Part shown: in pieces, positions 23,626 through 32,584 of the stretch | How the letters are laid out: each line of letters opens with the position of its first letter | Position numbering within the stretch: position 1 is the first letter of the stretch | Source: Brasilonema angustatum HA4187-MV1 | Lineage (GTDB): Bacteria; Cyanobacteriota; Cyanobacteriia; Cyanobacteriales; Nostocaceae | Direction of reading: 5' to 3' | Length of the DNA: 46,618 nucleotides | Assembly: GCA_019359695.1 (NCBI GenBank) | Contig: JAHHGV010000057.1 | Coordinates: forward strand, 1 to 46,618 | The notes under the pieces: model-generated | The model's input: the letters and a program-made list of their open reading frames with translations, nothing else | What the model was told of the DNA's origin: nothing | Database searches by the model: none | Position numbers and translations under genes: made by a program

Positions 23626-24564
23626 ATGGGATATGTCATTGCGACTGCAAATATGAAGGGCGGAGTTGGTAAAACCACCCTCACCGTCAATCTGGCGACT
23701 TGTTTAGTCAAAAATCATAACAAACGGGTACTTGTCCTTGACTTAGATAGCCAAATTAGTGCCACACTTAGTCTGATGTCCCCTGTGGATTTTGCCAAGC
23801 TTCGCAAAAACAAACGGACATTGAGATATCTGATAGATGACATTATCAACCCCTCATCAAGAGCAAAATTGACGATTCGAGATATCATTCAGTCTCAGGT
23901 TTGTAATCTCCCCGGACTAGATTTATTACCAGGAGATATCGACTTGTACGACGAATTTGTCGTCTCAGAAATGCTGCATCAACAAGCAGTCAGTTTGGGT
24001 GAAAATGAATTTGAAACGATTTGGAATCGTTTTGAAAGAGTTTTGCTCGCAAAAATCTTAGAACCCATTCTGCAAGAATACGATTTTATAATCTTAGACT
24101 GCGCTCCTGGATATAATCTTTTGACTCGTAGTGCTTTAGCAACTAGTAATTACTATATACTTCCTGCTAAACCAGAACCATTATCTGTGGTGGGTATTCA
24201 ATTGCTGGAAAGACGCATCGCCCAGTTAAAAGAAAGTCACGAACATGAAGCACATATAGATATACAAATGCTGGGAATCATCTTCACAATGTCTAACGCT
24301 AACTTCCTCAGCGGCAGATATTACAAACAAGTGATGCAACGGGTTCATCAAGATTTTGGCGATGCAAAAATTTGTCAAACACAAATACCAGTGGATGTAA
24401 ATGTTGCTAAGGCTGTTGATAGTTTTATGCCTGTTGTTTTAAACAATTCCGGCACCGCTGGATCAAAAGCATTCTATCAATTAACTCAAGAATTGTTGCA
24501 AAAGCTAGAGTATGCTGAACGTGAAAAGCAGCAAAGAACAAATTTAGAAGTCGCTACACCGTAG
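23626..24564 (+). CDS. ParA/MinD-type ATPase, orphan
   Basis: A 312-residue deviant Walker ATPase. The P-loop is K-G-G-V-G-K-T-T (11-18), with Lys11 as the signature lysine, followed by L-V-L-D-L-D-S-Q (switch I region) and F-I-I-L-D-C-A-P-G (Walker B). These proteins dimerise on ATP and position DNA or protein complexes. An A-R/K-rich C-terminal helix could bind DNA. No parB-like gene or parS-like repeat is next to it, so it is not a standard partition operon; chromosomal orphans of this type position other cargo. AGAGGAATTAACCG before the ATG is a usable ribosome-binding site. Confidence 0.9.
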   Translation: MGYVIATANMKGGVGKTTLTVNLATCLVKNHNKRVLVLDLDSQISATLSLMSPVDFAKLRKNKRTLRYLIDDIINPSSRAKLTIRDIIQSQVCNLPGLDLLPGDIDLYDEFVVSEMLHQQAVSLGENEFETIWNRFERVLLAKILEPILQEYDFIILDCAPGYNLLTRSALATSNYYILPAKPEPLSVVGIQLLERRIAQLKESHEHEAHIDIQMLGIIFTMSNANFLSGRYYKQVMQRVHQDFGDAKICQTQIPVDVNVAKAVDSFMPVVLNNSGTAGSKAFYQLTQELLQKLEYAEREKQQRTNLEVATP

Positions 24565-24609
24565 AAAAGAGGAGGGAGTGAGGGAAACTTCTTCATCCCT
24601 CCTCTTTTC
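24564..24609 (+). terminator. hairpin after the ParA-type gene
   Basis: GAAAAGAGGAGGGA (24564-24577) pairs perfectly with TCCCTCCTCTTTTC (24596-24609), a 14-bp stem with an 18-base loop that begins on the last base of the stop codon. There is no long T run after it, so it may act as an RNA-stabilising or bidirectional terminator hairpin. Confidence 0.55.
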
Positions 24610-24628
24610 CCCTTGTGATCTTAAACCC

Positions 24629-24707
24629 AGTGAACAGTGAACAGTGAACAGTTATCAAGGTTATGAGTAACAAGTACTGATAACTGATAACTGATAACTG
24701 ATAACTG
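24629..24707. repeat. STRR heptamers (GTGAACA and ATAACTG types)
   Basis: GTGAACA about three times (24629-24652), then ATAACTG about four times (24677-24707), ending at the stop codon of ileS. These are the reverse complements of the families at 1119-1157. Confidence 0.85.
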
Positions 24708-27581
24708 TTAAAACTCTCCTGCTAAAGCAGAAACACAACGTTCGCAAATCAGGGGATGTTGCGTTGACTCTCCGACATGAGTTGAGTAATTCCAGCAGCG
24801 ATCGCACTTCTGCCCCTCTGCGTTCACAATTCCAATTTCCCACGCATCGGACTGCAATTTGTACTCCAATCCTTGCACCGCTTCCGGAGAATCCAACAAC
24901 TCTACTTGTGAGGTGATGAACAAGTAACGCAGTTCGTCAATTCCATTCTGACTTGCATTCAGTGATTTTACTGTGGAGCGTAACTGCTCATTTGCTACAT
25001 ATAGCAATACCTTAGCTTCCAGAGAAGAACCAATCATTTTCTTGACTCTGGCTTCTTCCAGCACTTTATTCACCTCATTACGGAGTTGTCGCAATTGCTG
25101 CCATACGACTGCTAATTCGGGATTTCGCCACTTCTGGTCCAACTGCACCCAACCAGCTTCAAACACTGATTTGTAAGGTGTTTTATACGGGAGAAATTGC
25201 CAGATGTCTTCTGCCATATGGCATAACACAGGGGCGATCGCCCGTGCTAAATTTTCCAAAGCAATCTTCAGCACCGTTTGACAGCTACGACGGCGGAAAC
25301 CATTTGGCGCACTGATATACAGCCGATCCTTAGCAGCATCCAGATAAAAGTTGGATAAATCCACCACGCAGAAATTCTGAATTGTTTGGAAAAAGCGGAA
25401 GAATTGGAAACTCTCAAACGCTTCTGTCACTTCCTTAAAGACTTCCGTCATCCGGTGCAGCATATAGCGATCAAGCTGCGGTAATTCCTCAAAGGGTACG
25501 GCGTCTTTTTCTGGATCAAAATCGTGCAAGTTACCCAACAAGAACCGCGCCGTATTGCGAATCTTGTTTCTGATATCCGTCTGTTGCTTGAGGATATTTT
25601 TACCCAGAGGAACATCTGAGGTGTAATCTACCGATGACACCCATAAACGCAACACGTCTACACCATAACCAGGTTCTTCTTTTTGATTTTTTCCACCCTC
25701 AATAACGACTCTGGGATCAATCACATTTCCCAGCGACTTACTTTGCTTGCGCCCTTGCTCATCTAAAATAAAGCCGTGAGTCAACACCGTCTTATACGGT
25801 GCACAATCGTTAACCGCTACGCTGGTGAGCAAACTCGACTGGAACCAACCGCGATGCTGGTCTGAACCTTCCAGATACAGATCAACAGGATACCGCAATT
25901 CTGGTCGTTGTTCTGCCACAGCTGCCCAAGATGAACCAGAATCAAACCACACATCCATCGTATCAGTCCCCTTACGGTAAGACCGACCGTTGTTCCGGTA
26001 TTTTTCTGGTAATAACTCCTCAACTGAAAGTTCCCACCAAGTATCAGAACCCTTTTCGGCAAATATTCCTTGCACATGGGAGATAGTTTCCTCATTCAGC
26101 AGCGGTTCGCCGGTTTCCTCATCATAGAAAACAGGAATTGGCACACCCCAACTGCGCTGACGGGAGATACACCAGTCAGAACGTTCTGCAACCATTGGCG
26201 TGATGCGGTTTTCACCTTGGGCGGGAATCCATTTCACAGTGGCGATCGCCTTGAGTGCCTCATCCCGAAATCCTTCGACTGAAGCAAACCACTGTTCTGT
26301 CGCCCGGAAAATCGTCGGTTTCTTCGTCCGCCAGTCATAAGGATACTTGTGAACGTAAGCTTGCTCTTTCAACAGAGAACCTGCCGCCGTTAGTGCATCA
26401 ATCACCGCCTGGTTTCCATCACCCAGAACATTCAACCCTACAAACGATCCCGCCTCTTCGGTAAAATTGCCATTGTCATCCACTGGCGCAAGGATGGGCA
26501 AACCGTACCGCTGACCTACTATGTAGTCTTCTTGACCATGCCCAGGAGCAGTGTGTACCAAACCAGTTCCCGACTCAGTTGTCACATAATCGCCGCCGAT
26601 GACGATTGGACTTTCACGCTCAAACAAAGGATGACGGTAAGTCGAATGTTCTAAATCTTTCCCTTTTACTGTGGTTTTTACTGTTAGTTTCCTTCCCAGA
26701 ACCTCAGATAAACGTTCCACCAAATCCGCAGCAACGATAAGATATTTAAAACTCACCCCTTCAACTGGGGAACTCACCTCTACAACTGCGTAATTTAGAG
26801 ATGGATTAAGAGCAACAGCCAAGTTAGCTGGAATTGTCCAAGGCGTTGTTGTCCAGATAGCCACACCCAACTCTGGCAAAAATTCCCCAAGTGCAGGTTT
26901 CACCGCCTCAGATAAACTCGTCATTGGGAAAGCCACATAGATACTACGCGAAGTGTGACCTTCCGGATACTCCAATTCAGCTTCTGCTAGTGCTGTTTTA
27001 GAGCTGGGACTCCAGTGTACTGGTTTTAGACCACGATAGATGTAGCCTTTTAACACCATCTGTCCAAAAACACCAACTTGAGCTGCTTCATATTTCGGCT
27101 TGAGAGTAAGATACGGATGTTCCCAATCACCCCAAATACCGTAGCGTTTGAAACTTTCACGCTGTTCATTTATCGTCGAAAGGGCAAATTCTTTTGCTTT
27201 GTGACGCAGTTGCAAAGCTGTCAAGTCTTGCCGTTCTGCCGACTTCATATTCTGCAACACTTTTAGTTCAATCGGCAAACCGTGACAGTCCCAACCAGGT
27301 ACATAACGAACTTTACGCCCGCGCAGCAGTTGATAGCGGTTAATAATGTCTTTAAGAATTTTATTTAAAGCATGACCAAGATGCAGAGAACCATTTGCGT
27401 AGGGTGGTCCATCGTGCAATATAAATAAGTCGCCTGGATTATTTTGAGACAGGCGTTCATAAATTTTATTTTCTTCCCAAAACTTTTGGATTTCTGGCTC
27501 CCGCTTGACAGCGTTCGCTCGCATATCAAATTTAGTTTTGGGTAAATTTACTGTATCTTTGTATTTTCCAGTTTCTGTCAC
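24708..27581 (-). CDS. ileS: isoleucyl-tRNA synthetase
   Basis: A 957-residue class I aminoacyl-tRNA synthetase that charges tRNA-Ile. The HIGH motif is H-L-G-H (67-70) after G-P-P-Y-A-N-G-S-L. The editing (CP1) domain lies between about 190 and 410, with W-T-T-T-P-W-T-I-P and G-T-G-L-V-H-T-A-P-G-H-G. The KMSKS motif is K-Q-S-K-S (612-616). The C-terminal zinc-binding part has C-D-R-C-W-N-Y and C-E-R-C. The length and all key motifs are normal for bacterial IleRS of the zinc-finger type. It is a single gene on the minus strand, with STRR repeats abutting its stop. Confidence 0.97.
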   Translation of the reverse strand: MTETGKYKDTVNLPKTKFDMRANAVKREPEIQKFWEENKIYERLSQNNPGDLFILHDGPPYANGSLHLGHALNKILKDIINRYQLLRGRKVRYVPGWDCHGLPIELKVLQNMKSAERQDLTALQLRHKAKEFALSTINEQRESFKRYGIWGDWEHPYLTLKPKYEAAQVGVFGQMVLKGYIYRGLKPVHWSPSSKTALAEAELEYPEGHTSRSIYVAFPMTSLSEAVKPALGEFLPELGVAIWTTTPWTIPANLAVALNPSLNYAVVEVSSPVEGVSFKYLIVAADLVERLSEVLGRKLTVKTTVKGKDLEHSTYRHPLFERESPIVIGGDYVTTESGTGLVHTAPGHGQEDYIVGQRYGLPILAPVDDNGNFTEEAGSFVGLNVLGDGNQAVIDALTAAGSLLKEQAYVHKYPYDWRTKKPTIFRATEQWFASVEGFRDEALKAIATVKWIPAQGENRITPMVAERSDWCISRQRSWGVPIPVFYDEETGEPLLNEETISHVQGIFAEKGSDTWWELSVEELLPEKYRNNGRSYRKGTDTMDVWFDSGSSWAAVAEQRPELRYPVDLYLEGSDQHRGWFQSSLLTSVAVNDCAPYKTVLTHGFILDEQGRKQSKSLGNVIDPRVVIEGGKNQKEEPGYGVDVLRLWVSSVDYTSDVPLGKNILKQQTDIRNKIRNTARFLLGNLHDFDPEKDAVPFEELPQLDRYMLHRMTEVFKEVTEAFESFQFFRFFQTIQNFCVVDLSNFYLDAAKDRLYISAPNGFRRRSCQTVLKIALENLARAIAPVLCHMAEDIWQFLPYKTPYKSVFEAGWVQLDQKWRNPELAVVWQQLRQLRNEVNKVLEEARVKKMIGSSLEAKVLLYVANEQLRSTVKSLNASQNGIDELRYLFITSQVELLDSPEAVQGLEYKLQSDAWEIGIVNAEGQKCDRCWNYSTHVGESTQHPLICERCVSALAGEF

Positions 27582-27717
27582 GATTTCATGCCAAGGAATA
27601 GTAATGTCTTTTTCTCACAGATAACGGTGAGAAGGTTTTTGACTTGGGTGCAATACATTTAAGCAGACGACGCGAGGTATGCCTGCTGAAATGGTCGAAT
27701 ATTAAACCTATGGTACT

Positions 27718-28170
27718 CTATCTTGGTTGTCGGGGGTCTTCTTCAGGGGGATGCCAACCACCCCGCACCCACAAACGGCGTGCTTTAACGATAGAACCTT
27801 CATTGTGACGTTCATCATTTAGGTCTAGACGATCACAAGTAGCGCGTCCAGTCGAGGTGATGCCGATAATTTTTAAACCGTCAGTTGACCAAATAAAGTG
27901 CTCTAAGCACTTTTGTGTACGTGGATGAAATAAGGGGATAACCTCTTGTGTTTGCGGATCAATTCCAGTGGTGAAGTTGTAGCGGTATCCATTGCAACGC
28001 TGGCAAGCCAATGCTAAGTTATCAAGGTTATCAGAACCACCAAGAGACTGAGGAAAAAGATGGTCAATAGCAAACTGAGCTGTACTTGCTTATTCTGAAG
28101 AATGACAGTATTCGCAAAGAAATTTAGCTCTTTCTCGTACTAACTTTCTTGTTGCATTATTAACTGTCAT
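27718..28170 (-). pseudogene. HNH endonuclease, interrupted by one stop codon
   Basis: The frame from ATG at 28170 to the stop at 27718 is 150 codons long with one in-frame TAA at codon 27 (28090-28092). Before it are C-E-Y-C-H-S-S-E. After it come A-S-T-A-Q-F-A-I-D-H-L-F-P-Q-S-L-G-G and L-A-C-Q-R-C-N, the HNH core with its zinc cysteines. In relatives I recall Glu at codon 27, so GAA to TAA would explain the stop. The rest of the gene is undamaged. It may be a recent inactivation, a sequencing error, or a gene with restart at a downstream TTG. Its ATG overlaps the stop of the upstream gene (ATGA). Confidence 0.85.
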
Positions 28171-28406
28171 GATTCAGCTATGATTCTGGCATTAAGGAAA
28201 GTAAAAATCCTGTCGAGTTCCAATATTCCTGTCAGTTCAGCTTCTTCTTCTGAAGTCAATAAACCAGTTTTTTTCTTGTCTGAAAGTTTTTCAAGCCGAG
28301 ACTGGAGTTCATCGGTAAATTTGAACAAAAATAGGTTTTTTACTTTGCTGATTTTGATTCCAGATTCTACCCAGAATGAGGGTTGAACCATCATTTGAGT
28401 AATCAT
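28167..28406 (-). CDS. small protein coupled to the HNH gene
   Basis: A 79-residue protein counted from M-I-T-Q-M-M-V-Q-P (ATG at 28406; the open frame starts further up at 28457, but this ATG gives a more natural N-terminus). The C-terminal half, L-S-D-K-K-K-T-G-L-L-T-S-E-E-E-A-E-L, is a helical pattern often seen in small cyanobacterial proteins encoded just before HNH genes. Its stop overlaps the HNH start (ATGA), so the two were translated together. It could be an antitoxin-like or chaperone partner, but nothing shows this. It remains intact although its partner is broken. Confidence 0.65.
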   Translation of the reverse strand: MITQMMVQPSFWVESGIKISKVKNLFLFKFTDELQSRLEKLSDKKKTGLLTSEEEAELTGILELDRIFTFLNARIIAES

Positions 28407-28729
28407 GTTTGTGCGTTGGTAAATTGGGGAACTTGTCCTATTGTAACAAGGTGGCAAAATTACGGAATCTGGTAATTGGCAAAACGAATTTGGATAAAGT
28501 CGAGTTAACGTGTCATTTAAAAAATCAGCGCATCTGCCTGCTGAAAACCTTATACTTGCCCTCTATAAATAGAGGGGGTTCCCTACACCCCAAATTATTT
28601 TGCTAAACAAAAAGAAAATTGGTATCACTTTCTCAACTAAGATTTTTGTAAGATTTTAAGAAAATTTTTACCTACATTCTGTTGTAAAGTCATAGCATCT
28701 TAATTTATGAGTTATCAGGAGCTTTATTT

Positions 28730-29803
28730 ATGAGAAGGCGTTCTGCATTACGCGCCTTGCTGTTTTCTGCTGGGTTTCTAATCCCTGCTTGCACTCAAAC
28801 GCGCAATATCAATCAAAACCAGGCATTAACAACCAATCAAATCCAAAAAATTGCTACCAAAAGTTCGGAACCAGTTGAGCTAACTTTGGTTGGCTATGGA
28901 GTGGCTAAAGCGTTTTACGCAAAAGCCATTCCAGCATTTCAGCAGGAGTGGAAATCAAAAACCGGTCAAGATGTCAAGTTCAAAGAATCCTATGGTCCCT
29001 CTGGAGCGCAAACCAGAGCTATTTTGGGTGGTTTGCAAGCTGACATATTGGCTCAAAATCTCCAAAGCAATTTAGATCCTTTGGTCGAAAAAGGCTTTGT
29101 CAGCAAAGATTGGAGTAAAAGATTACCCAATCAAGCTTCCCCCGCAAGCACAGTTATGGTTATAGTCACAAGACCTGGAAACCCCAAAAAAATTCAGGAC
29201 TGGAAAGACCTTGCTCGTGATGGTATATCTATCGTAGCAATTAACCCTCAAACTGGTGGCAATGCTCGATGGGGTGTCGTAGCAGGCTACGGCTCAATTC
29301 TCAAGTCTCAAGGAGAACAGGCGGCACAAAATTATCTCAAAGGTTTCGTCAAAAACATTAAGACGATGGTGAGTAGTGGGCGAGAGGCGACAGATGCGTT
29401 TGTGAAAAACAAAATTGGTGATGTACTCGTCACGTTTGAGAACGAGATTATCTTTGCCAACAAGGTGATTCCTGAAGATTATCCTTACATTGTGCCAGCA
29501 AGTAATATCCAGGTCGATTTTCCCGTTACTGTTGTTGACAAGGTTGTGGATCAACGAGGTACTCGCGAAGTTGCAGAAGCATTTACGAAGTTTTTGTTCT
29601 CACCCAAAGGTCAACAAATCTATGCTCAAGCAGGCTATCGTCCAAATGAGCAACAAGCATATCAACAAAATGCCAGCCAGTACAAGTCTGTAAAAACCCT
29701 CTATAAAATTGCTGATTTTGGCGGTTGGAAGCTTGTGAATCAGAAACTTTTTGCAGATGGCGCGTTGTTTGACTCTGCTCAAGTAGAAGCTCGAAAGCGG
29801 TAG
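28730..29803 (+). CDS. sbpA: sulfate ABC transporter, substrate-binding lipoprotein
   Basis: A 357-residue periplasmic binding protein for sulfate/thiosulfate. The signal peptide ends in a lipobox I-P-A-C with Cys21. The mature part has the family motifs S-Y-G-P-S-G-A-Q-T-R, D-I-L-A-Q-N-L, N-P-Q-T-G-G-N-A-R-W-G and F-L-F-S-P-K-G-Q. A good ribosome-binding site (CAGGAG) precedes the ATG. It is the first of three genes; the cysT gene starts 5 bases after its stop. The operon is expected to respond to sulfur supply, though no regulator site was identified. Confidence 0.95.
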   Translation: MRRRSALRALLFSAGFLIPACTQTRNINQNQALTTNQIQKIATKSSEPVELTLVGYGVAKAFYAKAIPAFQQEWKSKTGQDVKFKESYGPSGAQTRAILGGLQADILAQNLQSNLDPLVEKGFVSKDWSKRLPNQASPASTVMVIVTRPGNPKKIQDWKDLARDGISIVAINPQTGGNARWGVVAGYGSILKSQGEQAAQNYLKGFVKNIKTMVSSGREATDAFVKNKIGDVLVTFENEIIFANKVIPEDYPYIVPASNIQVDFPVTVVDKVVDQRGTREVAEAFTKFLFSPKGQQIYAQAGYRPNEQQAYQQNASQYKSVKTLYKIADFGGWKLVNQKLFADGALFDSAQVEARKR

Positions 29804-29808
29804 TTTTA

Positions 29809-30681
29809 ATGTCAGCTATCTCTTCGACTCTATCGACTCAGCGCTTTAATCGATCACTTTTGCAGGGTTTAGCCCTGACGTACATTAGCTTTATTATTCT
29901 TCTGCCCTTAAGCGTCATCTTCTTAGAAGCTTCCAAACGCTCTTGGCAAGAATTGTGGCAGGTGATCACAGCTCCTGTTGCTGTGGAAGCGTATAAACTT
30001 TCCTTTGGTGCTGCTATACTGGCTGCCCTAATTAATAGCGTCTTCGGGGTTATTCTTGCCTGGATACTCGTACGCTATGAATTTCCTGGCAGACGCTTAG
30101 CAGACGGTTTGGTGGATCTACCTTTTGCCATGCCTGCTGTAGTTGCTGGAATTGCTTTAGTCTCTCTTTATGGTTCTGGTGGTGTTCTCGGACATTACCT
30201 TGATCCTGGAACATTCTTAGGGAATAGTTTACAACAGCTTGGTATCAAGCAGGTGAACTTGACTTCATCTGTGCTGGGAGTTGTTTTTGCTAAAGTTTTC
30301 GTAACGCTTCCTTTTGTCGTCAGAACCGTGCAACCCGTTCTCATGGAGATTGAACCAGAAGTCGAGGAAGCAGCACATACCTTGGGAGCAAATGCTTGGC
30401 AAACGTTTTGGCGAATTATTTTTCCGCAATTATTACCTGCAATTTTGACAGGGTTTACGCTGGCTTTTGCGCGTGCTGTTGGGGAGTACGGTGTCGTTTT
30501 GATAATTTCAGGTAATATTCCTTATGAAACAATGATTAGCTCTGTCTACATCTATCGTCGATTGGAGGAATATGACTATAGCGGTGCAACGGCGGTGGCG
30601 ATCGTGCTTTTGCTGTTTTCTCTAGTCATTTTGATTTGTACCAATCTCTTGCAATGGTGGAGTCGGCGGTATGAGAGGTAG
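29809..30681 (+). CDS. cysT: sulfate ABC transporter permease CysT
   Basis: A 290-residue inner-membrane permease with about six transmembrane helices. The EAA loop that docks with the ATPase reads E-E-A-A-H-T-L-G-A-N-A-W-Q-T-F-W-R-I-I-F (185-204). N-S-V-F-G-V-I-L-A-W and P-F-A-M-P-A-V-V-A-G-I-A-L are typical of CysT/CysU. It lies between sbpA and cysW, and its 3' end overlaps the cysW start by 11 bases, so translation is probably coupled. Confidence 0.95.
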   Translation: MSAISSTLSTQRFNRSLLQGLALTYISFIILLPLSVIFLEASKRSWQELWQVITAPVAVEAYKLSFGAAILAALINSVFGVILAWILVRYEFPGRRLADGLVDLPFAMPAVVAGIALVSLYGSGGVLGHYLDPGTFLGNSLQQLGIKQVNLTSSVLGVVFAKVFVTLPFVVRTVQPVLMEIEPEVEEAAHTLGANAWQTFWRIIFPQLLPAILTGFTLAFARAVGEYGVVLIISGNIPYETMISSVYIYRRLEEYDYSGATAVAIVLLLFSLVILICTNLLQWWSRRYER

Positions 30682-31540
30682 CTTACAAGCAAAGCAACGA
30701 TCATTTCCTTGGGGACGCTATTTGTTGATTGCTATTGGTTTATCTTTCTTAGCGATCGCCGTTGTTTTTCCTTTATTGAATATCTTTTATCAAGCGTTTG
30801 CTCAAGGTATTTCAGCTTATTTGACAGGAATTAGAACACCAGAAGCTCGTCATGCCATCTTTTTAACTATGGCGATCGCCTTAATTGCGGTTCCCATGAA
30901 TACTGGTTTTGGGATTTTAATTGCTTGGATTCTAGCGCGGTACTCCTTTCCCGGAAAATTTCTGTTACTCTTAATTATCGATTTGCCATTAGCCATTTCA
31001 CCTACTGTTGTCGGTTTAATGTTCATCCTTCTTTACAGCCAAACCGTAGGTATCTTTGGTTCTTGGTTAGAAGCTGCAAATATAAAAGTTATCTTTGCTC
31101 TGCCTGGGATGATTTTGACAACTATGTTTGTCACCTTTCCGTTTGTGATACGAGAAGTACTACCCACGTTGCAAAGCATGGAACTTGCACAGGAGGAAGC
31201 AGCGCAAACACTCGGAGCAAATTCCTGGCAGATTTTCTGGCGCGTGATTTTTCCTTCTATTCGCTGGGCGTTACTTTACGGAGTGATACTTTGTACCTCT
31301 AGGGCAATTGGAGAATTTGGAGCCGTCTCGGTTGTCTCAGGTAAATTGATTGGAGAAACGAACACGCTAACATTACATATAGAACGAGTTTATAGCGAAT
31401 ACGATACAATTGCCGCCTTCGCCTGTGCGTCGCTTCTAGCTTTCTTAGCATTATTGACCTTAATTGGACAAGAGTTGCTGCGAACAGTAGAAAGACCAAG
31501 AGATTTTATCCCTTCACAAATCTTAAATCACAGGAATTAG
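30671..31540 (+). CDS. cysW: sulfate ABC transporter permease CysW
   Basis: A 289-residue permease, partner of CysT. The EAA loop is Q-E-E-A-A-Q-T-L-G-A-N-S-W-Q-I-F-W-R-V-I-F (about 173-193). The family end E-F-G-A-V-S-V-V-S-G and T-L-T-L-H-I-E-R-V-Y is present. The start overlaps cysT. No cysA ATPase gene follows: the next 1,044 bases are non-coding and the gene after that encodes a PstS-like protein. The transporter must therefore use an ATPase encoded elsewhere. Confidence 0.95.
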   Translation: MRGSLQAKQRSFPWGRYLLIAIGLSFLAIAVVFPLLNIFYQAFAQGISAYLTGIRTPEARHAIFLTMAIALIAVPMNTGFGILIAWILARYSFPGKFLLLLIIDLPLAISPTVVGLMFILLYSQTVGIFGSWLEAANIKVIFALPGMILTTMFVTFPFVIREVLPTLQSMELAQEEAAQTLGANSWQIFWRVIFPSIRWALLYGVILCTSRAIGEFGAVSVVSGKLIGETNTLTLHIERVYSEYDTIAAFACASLLAFLALLTLIGQELLRTVERPRDFIPSQILNHRN

Positions 31541-31566
31541 ACAATCGCTCACTTGTCAACAGCCTA

Positions 31567-31668
31567 TATAGCAGTCCTAAATCCTTTGTGAAAAACAAGA
31601 TCCCCGACTTGTTAAAGAAGTAGGGGATCTATGTCTCTCAATTTTCATAAATCAAATAGGATTTTATA
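31567..31668. repeat. MITE-like hairpin element, second copy
   Basis: The left end TATAGCAGTCCTAAATC is the same as at 8972. The stem AGATCCCC (31598-31605) pairs with GGGGATCT (31623-31630), and a further four pairs lie inside after one mismatch. The outer right end AATAGGATTTTATA is a partial inverted match to the left end. Confidence 0.6.
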
Positions 31669-31706
31669 GTGAAAAATTGGGTGGGTGAGGTTCTTCGTTT
31701 TTTATA

Positions 31707-31802
31707 AGTGTTCATTTCAACATGATATCAGGCGTACTGTAGGCAGAGAAAATTAGTGCTCATTTCAACATGATATCAGCCTTACCGTAGGCAGAGAAAA
31801 TT
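31707..31802. repeat. 48-bp direct repeat, two copies
   Basis: Units at 31707-31754 and 31755-31802 share CATTTCAACATGATATCAG and GTAGGCAGAGAAAATT and differ at about five positions. The shared ATGATATCA-type core contains GATATC. They could be binding sites or a small mobile remnant. Confidence 0.8.
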
Positions 31803-32099
31803 TAAGATTGTGTTAATATTCCTTGAATTTCTTACCAACGGATATCAAATATTGCCATTATTTTATAACCTAAGGAATAGACAAATAATTATGGAAGAAT
31901 GTGAAAAACACAACTTTCGCAGATAAAATGACCCTAGTAGAAGAAAGTAGGGAAGCAATACAGCACATTGCAAGTAAATGAAGTACAACGCGCTTTGTTT
32001 AAAAGCCAGAATCTAAGTCTTTTGGGAGCATCTCAATTTTGCAAAAAAACAGTAGTGGGAGCATCTTGCTCCCTAGTTTGTGACCGAAGCGGGCTAGAA

Positions 32100-32370
32100 G
32101 CCCCGAAGTCGCTACAATGGGGCGGCAGCTTTTCGGGGTAAGCTTCCCCCGAAAACGTGCCTTGGGAACCTCAACGCCCTATGGCTAACGCCACGCCTTA
32201 GGGCTATCGGGTAGAACCTATGCCCTGCGGGCACGCTGCGAAGAGCGGTTCCGCTAGCCCCTAAGGGGGCCGGAGCTAACGCGCTCCGCCAGTCGCCTAC
32301 GGAGGGAAACCTTAGTCGAGCAGTCGCTCCCCTCCCGCAGCCGGTTGTCGTCACCTCCTGCATGGCTAGC
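32100..32370. repeat. GC-rich palindrome cluster
   Basis: At least six short inverted repeats in a row: TTTTCGGGG with CCCCCGAAAA, GCCCTA with TAGGGC, GCCCTGCGGGC, AGCGG with CCGCT, CCCCTAAGGGG and GGAGC with GCTCC. The GC content is far above that of the flanks. Such clusters are found between genes in Nostocales genomes and can form strong RNA or DNA hairpins. Confidence 0.75.
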
Positions 32371-32584
32371 GCTCATCCTGACTCCTGACTTGTGAGTTCT
32401 GAATTCTGCTATATATTTCCTCATTGCCCAAGCTGATTCCCATAATTTGGTGAATGTTGTGCTTACGGCATCAGTCTGACAAATCTTGGGGCGTCTACCA
32501 CAAAAGCCCATTGCCAATAACTGGCAAACAAAGAATTTGTTTTTGCTATTCCGTAATTCACAAAATACATCTTCAAGGAATTAG

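Larger units (their letters stand above)
31541..32584. other. 1-kb non-coding region rich in repeats
   Basis: No gene is supported. In order it holds a MITE-like hairpin (31567-31668), a 48-bp direct repeat (31707-31802), and a GC-rich island of short palindromes (32100-32370) followed by a TCCTGAC/TTCTGAA heptamer remnant. Long open frames on the minus strand at 32112-32517 run through the palindromes and are artefacts of their GC content. Confidence 0.7.

Noticed and set aside
32112-32517. Two overlapping minus-strand frames of 83 and 87 codons
   Set aside because: They lie over the GC-rich palindrome cluster. The Arg/Ala/Gly-rich products are the usual by-product of GC-rich repeats.
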